In this document: positions 33,176 to 39,824 of the stretch, piece after piece
Position numbering within the stretch: the first letter of the stretch is position 1
Layout of the letters: every line of letters starts with the position of its first letter
Source of the DNA: SB11 sp037968475
Lineage (GTDB): Bacteria > Bacteroidota > Bacteroidia > UBA8524
Length of the DNA stretch: 64,000 nt
Reading direction: 5' to 3'
Assembly (NCBI GenBank): GCA_037968475.1
Contig: JBBKVO010000008.1
Span: 62,001-126,000 of the forward strand
Program-made: the position numbers and the translations under genes
Notes under the pieces: model-generated
The model's database searches: none
The model's input: the letters and a program-made list of their open reading frames with translations, nothing else
Told to the model about the DNA's origin: nothing

Positions 33176-33502
33176 ATGAATACATACACCAGCCCGCAAG
33201 CTGCCCTTGATGATTTGGAAGAAGTAATAAACCAACTGATTGAAGAACTACAACTGTATGCCTCACGTCCCAACCCCAACGGGGCATACATGGACAAACA
33301 AAACCGACACATACGCCGACTGACGGACATATACAACGGCATTACCGCCCTGCGCTACTACGATGCGTGGATGGCTATTGAAACCCAAATGCACCACCTG
33401 CAAAACAACGACCCAAACATTGGCGGACACACCATACACCTGCACACCCACCCCGATAAGAAATATTTTTCACTAATAAAATACAATCCGTTTGAGGGTT
33501 AG
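33176..33502 (+). CDS. Small hypothetical protein inside the tandem-repeat array
   Basis: 108 aa from the ATG at 33176 (an upstream in-frame ATG at 33128 adds 16 poorly conserved-looking residues). The sequence is mostly helical (A-A-L-D-D-L-E-E-V-I-N-Q-L-I-E-E-L) with a His-rich end (H-T-I-H-L-H-T-H-P-D-K-K-Y). No family was recognised. The gene lies between the third and fourth copies of the 466-bp repeat and 273 bp before the ATPase gene, in the same direction. It may be a partner of the ATPase. Confidence 0.6.
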   Translation: MNTYTSPQAALDDLEEVINQLIEELQLYASRPNPNGAYMDKQNRHIRRLTDIYNGITALRYYDAWMAIETQMHHLQNNDPNIGGHTIHLHTHPDKKYFSLIKYNPFEG

Positions 33503-33524
33503 TTGTTGGTTGTTGGTTGTTGGT

Positions 33525-33720
33525 TGTTGTTAGCTATTGGCTATTAGCCCTTAGCAATTAAACTTTAAGCCAATAGCCGTCCTTTTACCCCTAAATCCCC
33601 TGAAGGGGACTAATCAAAGACGTACGAGTACGGCTGTCGCCCTGAGCGGAGTCGAAGGGCGTGCGGTGAACTATATAAACTCCCCTCCAAGCCAAAGGCC
33701 AACAGCCAACAGCCCAAAGC
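33525..33720. repeat. Fourth, partial copy of the composite repeat
   Basis: Resumes the array with TTAGCAATTAAACTTTAAGCC, the CCCCTGAAGGGGACT hairpin, the anchor at 33614 and the GAGTCGAAGGGCGTGCG block. The spacing of 805 bp from the third anchor equals one unit plus a ~360-bp segment that carries the small gene. It is followed by a low-complexity AAATGATTAATG-type run leading into the ATPase gene. Confidence 0.85.
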
Positions 33721-33775
33721 CCCCAAATGATAACTGTTAAATGCTAAATGATTAATGCTAAATGATTAATGTAAA

Positions 33776-34816
33776 ATGAAACAATTTACCCCCATAACAC
33801 CCCAGCCCATTACAGGCACAAAAACAAACACCATCCCAACCGAAGACCTACTAATAGTGCGCCCAGCCAACGAGTGGATGGAAGAAGCCAGTCGCCGACC
33901 CATACCCCGTATGCTATTTAGCGAATTTTGGCATCAAGGCGAGCTGTGCATACTGTTTGCCGATACCAACCTTGGCAAAAGCATACTCGCCGTACAAATA
34001 GCCGATGCCATTAGTCGCGGAGTGGCCATATCGGGCTTCAAGCTGGATGCCCCCAAGCAAAAGGTGCTGTATTTTGATTTTGAGATGAGCGATAAGCAAT
34101 TTGAAAAACGCTACTCCATCAACTACCGCCAACACTATGCCTTTGACGATAATTTTCTTAGAATAGAAATAAACCCCAATTGCACCGATTTTGAACGCTT
34201 TGAAACCGCCCTGTTTAGCAGCATAGAGCGCGCCATAGCCACACACAACGCCAAAGTGCTGATAATTGACAACCTTACTTACCTAAAAACACAAGCTACT
34301 GAAACCGCCAAAGAAGCCCTACCGCTAATGAAAAGCCTTAAAGAGCTGAAAATGAAACACAACCTTAGCATACTGGTAGTAGCCCACACGCCAAAGCGCA
34401 GCCTTGCCAACCCGCTAACCGTAAACGACCTTGCGGGCAGCAAGCACCTAGCCAACTTTATTGACAGCCTGTTTGCCATTGGACTAAGCTACCAAGATAA
34501 AACCCTGCGCTACCTGATACAGCTAAAAGCCCGCGCCACCGAACTGCTATACAACGACCGCAACATAGCCCTGTGCCGCATAGCCCAACCCCACAATTTC
34601 CTAGCTTTTGAGTTTATGGAGTATGGAAACGAAAGGGAGCACTTGCGCCAACCCACCGACGACCACCACGAACTAAGCGAAATAGATGCAATGATTGTGG
34701 CGATGAAAGAGGAAAACCCAAGTGTTAGTAATAAAGAAATTGCCCGCCAGTTAGACACTAACCCTATGAAAGTGAAGCGTGTATTGGAAAGAAACAGTTT
34801 TTACCCTGAACAGTAA
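33776..34816 (+). CDS. RecA-like ATPase (AAA_25/RepA-helicase type) with C-terminal helix-turn-helix
   Basis: 346 aa. The RecA-fold core has a Walker A-like A-D-T-N-L-G-K-S (62-69) in which the usual first Gly is Ala, a Walker B strand K-V-L-I-I-D-N-L-T, and a sensor strand L-V-V-A-H-T-P-K-R. The D-F-E-M-S segment after the second strand is typical of RepA/AAA_25 ATPases of plasmids, integrated elements and phage. The last ~45 residues (N-P-S-V-S-N-K-E-I-A-R-Q-L-D) form a helix-turn-helix. It would bind DNA and ATP, perhaps as a replicative helicase or a regulator. It follows the repeat array and a small unknown gene, and is itself followed by GGGTAACAGGGGTAACAG repeats, so it is probably mobile-element cargo. 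No primase or recombinase is adjacent. Confidence 0.85.
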   Translation: MKQFTPITPQPITGTKTNTIPTEDLLIVRPANEWMEEASRRPIPRMLFSEFWHQGELCILFADTNLGKSILAVQIADAISRGVAISGFKLDAPKQKVLYFDFEMSDKQFEKRYSINYRQHYAFDDNFLRIEINPNCTDFERFETALFSSIERAIATHNAKVLIIDNLTYLKTQATETAKEALPLMKSLKELKMKHNLSILVVAHTPKRSLANPLTVNDLAGSKHLANFIDSLFAIGLSYQDKTLRYLIQLKARATELLYNDRNIALCRIAQPHNFLAFEFMEYGNEREHLRQPTDDHHELSEIDAMIVAMKEENPSVSNKEIARQLDTNPMKVKRVLERNSFYPEQ

Positions 34817-34871
34817 CAAGAAGGGTAACAGGGGTAACAGTCTGCAATGGGTGTTACCCCGTTACCCCCAA
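34813..34871. repeat. GGGTAACAGGGG inverted-repeat block, left of the DUF4062 gene
   Basis: Reads AAGGGTAACAGGGGTAACAG, then a short spacer and GGGTGTTACCCCGTTACCCC, forming an imperfect hairpin. A related block lies at 36,072-36,127 on the other side of the DUF4062 gene. It begins just inside the 3' end of the ATPase gene. Confidence 0.75.
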
Positions 34872-34872
34872 T

Positions 34873-34990
34873 GTGTGCGGCTGCCCGTCATTCTCAACTT
34901 GATTGAGAATCTGTGCGGTGGATTTTCTTTAGTATCGCCTACCCGCAGATTCCCATTTAAAATGGGAATGACTGGCCACCGTACCCGACT
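34873..34990. repeat. Intergenic repeat with GGGAATGACTGGCC end
   Basis: GTGCGGCTGCCCGTCATTCTC, TCAACTTGATTGAGAATCTGTGCGG, and an inverted return ending CAGATTCCCATTTAAAATGGGAATGAC. It belongs to the same family as the repeat at 12,676. Confidence 0.75.
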
Positions 34991-35028
34991 ATCGTCATTG
35001 CGATAAAACCGTATTCGGACTTTATACT

Positions 35029-36015
35029 TTATTTACCTACTATTTTATTTTGATATCTACGTTTTAAATCCTTAAAACGCATTCTATTAACCCATTCTCT
35101 TGCTATATTAAAGTTATCTGTAGGGTTAACCCCTAATTTAGCTATAAAATCTTCGATATAATCTTCTTCTTTGAAGGTTTCATAAATATTATATTTTGTA
35201 ATAATAAGTTTGAAATCTTCTCGCAGCATTTTTATAAATTTTTCTTCACAAAAGGAATCAATCTTTTCTTCTTCTATCTTTCTATCTTCTACTTCAATTA
35301 TTTCCTTTGATTCATTTTCGGGTAATGCTTTCTTTAATAATACCTCTGTATATTCTTTCAACGCATTTGAAACAGCACTTAACTCATCAATTTTTGTTGA
35401 GAGGGACTTAATTTCAATTTTATCTTTATCATTTTTTAAGAAGTCTGCAAATATACCCGACCATTGTAGGCGTAGCCAGTCGGATATATCTTCAAACTTT
35501 TCAAAACCCCGTATAAAATTACCTGTTAGTTGGCTGTGTATTTCATCTATCAACTTAAATACATTTACATTTTGCACGTGTGCATATTTTATAGTCTGGT
35601 TATTTACATTCTTTTTATAAGTATCGTATTCGGCCAATACTTGTTTTTCAATAAAAATAAATACAGGTATATTTTGGTCTAAAGCAGTTCTATATTCTTG
35701 TCTTGTAATAGAATTATACTCTTTATATATATCGTCGGTATCGTTTTCCTTTACAGGTGGTTTTCTCTGCTTTGCATTCTTAGTTTTAGAAACTTCGCTT
35801 CCGTACCTACCGCCAATAATCAAAACCTGCATGTGGCAGTTCTTAATTTCATTGTAACAAGCATCGTCTAATTTTTCATCATGTTTAAAAGTTATATCAC
35901 CACTTTCATATAGCACAGGCTCGTAGCCAAAGTCTTTAATAAACCTTTCTAAATAGTTTCTAATGTGTTTTAAATCGTAATACGTAGAGCTGACGAATAT
36001 CCTAAGTTTAGCCAT
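35029..36015 (-). CDS. DUF4062 domain protein
   Basis: 328 aa. The N-terminal ~150 residues are DUF4062: L-R-I-F-V-S-S-T-Y-Y-D-L (2-15), H-I-R-N-Y-L-E, then L-I-I-G-G-R-Y-G-S (about 85-93) and S-I-T-R-Q-E-Y. This TIR-like/Rossmann-like module is frequently the N-terminal effector or sensor of NLR-type and other conflict proteins. The C-terminal half is helical with Lys/Glu-rich stretches and lacks the NTPase seen in large DUF4062 proteins, so it may work with another protein or act as a stand-alone effector. The gene is AT-rich relative to neighbours and flanked by similar GGGTAACAG repeats, which suggests acquisition by transfer. Confidence 0.85.
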   Translation of the reverse strand: MAKLRIFVSSTYYDLKHIRNYLERFIKDFGYEPVLYESGDITFKHDEKLDDACYNEIKNCHMQVLIIGGRYGSEVSKTKNAKQRKPPVKENDTDDIYKEYNSITRQEYRTALDQNIPVFIFIEKQVLAEYDTYKKNVNNQTIKYAHVQNVNVFKLIDEIHSQLTGNFIRGFEKFEDISDWLRLQWSGIFADFLKNDKDKIEIKSLSTKIDELSAVSNALKEYTEVLLKKALPENESKEIIEVEDRKIEEEKIDSFCEEKFIKMLREDFKLIITKYNIYETFKEEDYIEDFIAKLGVNPTDNFNIAREWVNRMRFKDLKRRYQNKIVGK

Positions 36016-36071
36016 TATCTGTTTAATGATAGGTTATTACAATAGTATCATTAATTATTAATAAAAGAAAT

Positions 36072-36127
36072 ACCATAACAGGGGTAACAGTATAACAGAG
36101 GTGTTATGGGTGTTACCCCTGTTACAC
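36072..36127. repeat. GGGTAACAGGGG inverted-repeat block, right of the DUF4062 gene
   Basis: Contains ACAGGGGTAACAG, then AACAGAGGTGTTATGGG and TGTTACCCCTGTTAC, a hairpin related to the block at 34,813. Together the two flank the DUF4062 gene. Confidence 0.75.
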
Positions 36128-36520
36128 CTTCCCCGTCACCCTGAATTTAGTTCAGGATCTCATTGCCCAATTCATGTGTAATACAGAGCGAGATGCTGAA
36201 TCGAGTTCAGCATGACTGCCCCACGTTTCCACAATAACGATAGGCGTGTGCGATGGTTTCCCTCCTTGTGGGGTTGTCATCCTGAGCGAAGTCGAAGGGC
36301 GCGCTGCTAAGGAGGGGTTAGGGGTGGTTTATAAATACCAAATCAGAAATTATAAACTCGAAACGAAAAACAAACTTCTACGCCTCCGCACTCCTTCGAG
36401 TTACCTCAGGATGACATCGCGCTTGTTTCCCCGTCATCCCGTCCCGATTGCTATCGGGATTTGGGATCTCGTTGCCCAATTCATCTGAAATATAGAGCGA
36501 GATGCTGTCCCGAACCAAAG
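36128..36520. repeat. Intergenic repeat cluster
   Basis: No gene. It contains the CACCCTGAATTTAGTTCAGGATCTC...GAGTTCAGCATGAC unit (about 36136-36214), a CATCCTGAGCGAAGTCGAAGGGCGCG unit (about 36280), an inverted CCTTCGAGTTACCTCAGGATGAC unit (about 36394), the palindrome CCCGATTGCTATCGGG (about 36443-36458) and part of the GTTGCCCAATTCATCTGAAATATAGAGCGAGATG unit. Open frames here merely translate the repeats. Confidence 0.75.
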
Positions 36521-36524
36521 TTCC

Positions 36525-36620
36525 TTCAAGCGTCTGCGCTTGAAGACTGTGATTGTAGCGTCCCGCTACTAGCAAGCGGTAACGCTTGTATATACACTCC
36601 TTAAGCGTGGACGCTTAAGG
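36525..36620. repeat. Four consecutive short hairpins (structured intergenic element)
   Basis: In 96 bp there are four perfect stem-loops: TTCAAGCG/CGCTTGAA (36525-36544, 4-nt loop), GTAGCG/CGCTAC (36555-36569, 3-nt loop), CAAGCG/CGCTTG (36573-36588, 4-nt loop) and CCTTAAGCGT/ACGCTTAAGG (36599-36620, 2-nt loop). GTTCC just before the first and GGAAC just after the last close the whole as a larger inverted structure. There is no reading frame. It may be a REP-type mobile unit or an RNA element. Confidence 0.85.
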
Positions 36621-36700
36621 GAACAACGAACCATACGTGTGTTGGCCAGCGCTTCCCGTCCTTCGTCCCGAAAGCATTCGGGATCAGGATGACAACCCGC

Positions 36701-37927
36701 TTACGATAACTCGTTGTAATCTAAATCTTTACTAAAGCTTTCTTCAAGGCTAAATATGGATACTAGTGCCAATATGGTAATTATTATGCCCACAATAAGT
36801 GCGCTGTACACTATACCAATACTATCTATATTTCCCAAATACTGAAACGATAGGGTGATGGGTACTACTGCACCGCGTACAAAATTGGGTACGGTGGTGG
36901 TAACTGTGCTGCGCAGGTTGGTGCCAAACTGCTCGCTGGCAATGGTAACAAACAAACCCCAAAAGCCTGAAAATGTACCTATTAAAAAGCTCTCAAAGTA
37001 AAATTCTTCTTTTGATACACCTGTGTTAAACAAATACACCACCGTCATTATAAGGGTGGTGATAATAAAATAGGCTACTACTTTTTTGCGGTTTTTCATT
37101 AGCTGGCTAAGTAAGCCTGCCAGTAAATCGCCAAACGATAGCCCTATATAGGCATACATAATGGCTTTGCCCACCTGCACATCGCCTTGTACATTTAAAA
37201 CTTTTGCAAACTCGGTAGAGAAAAACACCAATATACCTATGGCATACCAAATGGGCAACCCTACAAATATGCAGGCTATGTACTTTTTAAAACGTTTTTT
37301 ATTAGTAAATAATGAGATAAAATCACCGCGTTTAACACCTGTTTTTTCTAGGTTCTTAAACATCCCCGATTCAAACGTACCAATACGCAATGCCAGTAGT
37401 ATTAAACCTAAGCCACCACCCACATAATACGCCACCCGCCAATCAAAGGTATCACCCACCAAAGCAGCCACTACTGCTCCTAAAGCACCAAAAACTACTA
37501 TTATCATAGTGCCGTAGCCGCGTTTTTCTTTGCTCATAGTTTCGGCAACAAGGGTTATACCTGCGCCCAACTCACCGCTAAGCCCCACCCCTGCTATAAA
37601 ACGTATTATGGCGTAGGTGGTTATATCGGTTACAAAACCGTTGGCAATATTGGCTAATGAGTATAGTATTATTGAACCGAACAGTACTTTTACCCTGCCT
37701 TTTGCATCACCCAGTATACCGAAGATAATACCCCCTATCAGCATACCTGCCATTTGCATATTAAGCAGTAGTATGCCTTTGTCTTTCAACTCATCACCGC
37801 TAAAACCCAATTCTGTGAGGCTTGAGTTACGTACGATACCAAAAAGTACTAAATCGTATAAATCAACAAAATAGCCTAGTGATGCTACTATAATTAAAAG
37901 GTATAGTTTTCTTTTTTCCTTGTCCAT
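36701..37927 (-). CDS. Major facilitator superfamily transporter (sugar-porter/MHS-like)
   Basis: 408 aa with 12 predicted helices. The loop between helices 2 and 3 has G-D-A-K-G-R-V-K-V-L, and the R-F-I-A-G-V-G-L-S-G-E-L-G-A-G segment of helix 4 is typical of the metabolite:H+ symporter/sugar-porter branch. F-D-W-R-V-A-Y-Y-V-G-G follows helix 5. The substrate is likely a small carboxylate or sugar but is not determinable. It is followed downstream by the four-hairpin element and upstream, 25 bp away, by the fRMsr gene on the same strand, so the two may be cotranscribed. Confidence 0.88.
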   Translation of the reverse strand: MDKEKRKLYLLIIVASLGYFVDLYDLVLFGIVRNSSLTELGFSGDELKDKGILLLNMQMAGMLIGGIIFGILGDAKGRVKVLFGSIILYSLANIANGFVTDITTYAIIRFIAGVGLSGELGAGITLVAETMSKEKRGYGTMIIVVFGALGAVVAALVGDTFDWRVAYYVGGGLGLILLALRIGTFESGMFKNLEKTGVKRGDFISLFTNKKRFKKYIACIFVGLPIWYAIGILVFFSTEFAKVLNVQGDVQVGKAIMYAYIGLSFGDLLAGLLSQLMKNRKKVVAYFIITTLIMTVVYLFNTGVSKEEFYFESFLIGTFSGFWGLFVTIASEQFGTNLRSTVTTTVPNFVRGAVVPITLSFQYLGNIDSIGIVYSALIVGIIITILALVSIFSLEESFSKDLDYNELS

Positions 37928-37952
37928 TCAGTTCGTAAAGGTTAACGAACTG

Positions 37953-38435
37953 CTAATTAAACTTTTTTCCTATAAAAAGGGCAATTTGCTCAAGATAAGT
38001 TTTGTCGGTTTCGTCAAAATTGTTCAAATGCAGGCTATCAATATCTAGCACGGCAACTACTTCACCGTCAATAATAACAGGTACTACAATTTCTGATTGT
38101 GTAGCCGAGCTGCACGCTATATGCCCTTCAAATTTCTCAACATCAGGCACTATAAGGGTTTGTTTTTGTTGCCATGCAGTACCGCAAACTCCTTTTCCAA
38201 AGTTTATACGGGTACAGGCAACTGGCCCCTGAAATGGGGCTAATACTAATTGGTTGTTTTGCACAAGGTAAAACCCCGTCCACCAAAACTTAAACGTATG
38301 GTGCAAGGCAGCAACCGTATTAGCAAGGTTGGCCGTTAAATCGGGCTCATCACCAATAAGTGCTTCAATTTGTGGCAAAAGCTGCTGGTAGGTAGCTTGT
38401 TTGCCTATACCTTGTGCAATACTTATTTCTTCCAT
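37953..38435 (-). CDS. msrC: Free methionine-(R)-sulfoxide reductase (GAF-domain fRMsr)
   Basis: 160 aa, one GAF domain. It reduces free Met-R-sulfoxide with thioredoxin-type electrons. The three redox cysteines of the family are present: C74 (P-V-A-C-T-R), C84 (G-V-C-G-T-A-W) and C108 (H-I-A-C-S-S), each exactly ten residues before the E. coli positions 84/94/118. Substrate-pocket residues follow in S-E-I-V-V-P-V and V-L-D-I-D-S. It is cytoplasmic. It lies 5 bp after a small lipoprotein gene and 25 bp before the MFS gene, apparently one operon. It supports oxidative-stress tolerance. Confidence 0.93.
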   Translation of the reverse strand: MEEISIAQGIGKQATYQQLLPQIEALIGDEPDLTANLANTVAALHHTFKFWWTGFYLVQNNQLVLAPFQGPVACTRINFGKGVCGTAWQQKQTLIVPDVEKFEGHIACSSATQSEIVVPVIIDGEVVAVLDIDSLHLNNFDETDKTYLEQIALFIGKKFN

Positions 38436-38440
38436 TGCAC

Positions 38441-38680
38441 TTAGTTGTGTGCAGGGGCAGCTTCTGTATGGGCGGTGCTATCGTGTGCAGTTTCTTGTGC
38501 TGTTTCAGTAGTGCCGTGTTGTTTCACGTACTCAGGGTCAATCTCAGCAGCTTGCTCAATAATGGGGTTATCTTTATAGGTTTTATTGCGCTCTAATGAA
38601 TCTTGTGCTTCTTCTCTACCATAATGGCAAGCAGTAAGTGAAAGAGTAATGGCGGTGGCTATAAGGGCAACTTTTTTCAT
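38441..38680 (-). CDS. Small lipoprotein
   Basis: 79 aa from the ATG at 38680; an upstream in-frame ATG at 38728 would put charged residues before the signal and is unlikely. The lipobox L-T-A-C gives a lipidated Cys18. The mature part is short, rich in Glu, Thr, Ala and His with low complexity at the end (H-T-E-A-A-P-A-H-N), and probably disordered. It ends 5 bp before the fRMsr gene. The function is unknown. Confidence 0.7.
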   Translation of the reverse strand: MKKVALIATAITLSLTACHYGREEAQDSLERNKTYKDNPIIEQAAEIDPEYVKQHGTTETAQETAHDSTAHTEAAPAHN

Positions 38681-38803
38681 GCTAACTATATTTTTTAAAT
38701 ACGGATGCGAATATATAAAGTATATCACAATTAAATACGCCTTCTTGTATGGTAAGTAGCAATGTTTTTAATATTTTTACCCGTAACAACACCAACAACC
38801 CTA

Positions 38804-39823
38804 ATGCACGCAGGAAGATATTACAGTTTAAAGCAAACTATACACTGGACACGTAAAAGCATTTACATTTTTATTTTTACTACTACAATACCTGTACTAC
38901 TGTACGAGTTTGCAGGTATAAAATGGATAGCCATACCTTGGTTTCCGATTGCTATTATTGGTACTGCCGTAGCTTTTTATTTGGGTTTTAAAAATAATGC
39001 TTCGTACGATAGGTTGTGGGAGGCGCGCAAAATATGGGGTGCTATTGTAAACGCAAGTCGCTCGTGGGGGATTATGTCGTTGGATTATGTTACTAATCTA
39101 CACGCACAAGACCAACTTAGCGATGTGGAACTTAAAAAAATACATACACGCCTAATACACCGACATATTGCATGGCTTAAAGCCCTTGCACACCAAATGC
39201 ACGCAAAACGTGAGTGGGAACATAACGATAAGCTATCTACTGATGCGCGTAAGTTTTTGGGTACTGAAGGTGATATTATGACAAAGGCGGAGTTTAAAGA
39301 TATACTATCGGAGAATGATATTGAGTATGTTTTTACAAAGAAAAACGTTGCTGCACAGCTTATCAGCTTACAATCGAAAGACTTGAGGCATTTGAGGAAA
39401 GAGGGTTATATTGATGATTTTAGGCATACAGCTATGGAGGCTATGTTGGTAGAGTTATATACGCAGCAAGGTAAAAGTGAAAGGATTAAAAACTTTCCTT
39501 TTCCCCGCCAGTATGCTTCTATGAATTTGTTTTTTGTATGGCTATTTATTTTGCTAGTGCCTTTTGGTATGCTGCACGAGTTTGATAAATTGGGCGATTA
39601 TTATGTGTGGCTTACTGTGCCGTTTAGTATTGCTGTTTCGTGGGTTTTTCATACTATGGAGATGATTGGCGATTATAGCGAAAACCCTTTTGAGGGGCTA
39701 TGGAATGATGTGCCCATAAACACCATTAGCAGAGGTATTGAGATTGACCTGCGCGATATGCTGGATGAAGAAAACTTGCCTGAACCTTTACAACCTATAA
39801 CCAACTATAAAGTGCTGGTATAA
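38804..39823 (+). CDS. Bestrophin-family (UPF0187) anion channel
   Basis: 339 aa from the ATG at 38804; a start at 38762 would add 14 residues and cannot be excluded. The bestrophin fold is recognised by helices with S-Y-D-R-L-W-E-A-R-K-I-W-G near residue 66 and the terminal M-I-G-D-Y-S-E-N-P-F-E-G-L-W-N-D-V-P. A hydrophobic N-terminal region (I-A-I-P-W-F-P-I-A-I-I-G-T-A-V-A) precedes it. Bacterial members form pentameric ion channels, usually for cations or chloride; selectivity cannot be read here. It is divergent from the lipoprotein gene and convergent with the histidine kinase gene, which ends 2 bp away. Confidence 0.85.
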   Translation: MHAGRYYSLKQTIHWTRKSIYIFIFTTTIPVLLYEFAGIKWIAIPWFPIAIIGTAVAFYLGFKNNASYDRLWEARKIWGAIVNASRSWGIMSLDYVTNLHAQDQLSDVELKKIHTRLIHRHIAWLKALAHQMHAKREWEHNDKLSTDARKFLGTEGDIMTKAEFKDILSENDIEYVFTKKNVAAQLISLQSKDLRHLRKEGYIDDFRHTAMEAMLVELYTQQGKSERIKNFPFPRQYASMNLFFVWLFILLVPFGMLHEFDKLGDYYVWLTVPFSIAVSWVFHTMEMIGDYSENPFEGLWNDVPINTISRGIEIDLRDMLDEENLPEPLQPITNYKVLV

Positions 39824-39824
39824 A

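Noticed and set aside
31765..33720. CRISPR array
   Set aside because: The repeated unit is ~466 bp, a mosaic of hairpins without short identical repeats separated by unique spacers, and no cas genes are present.
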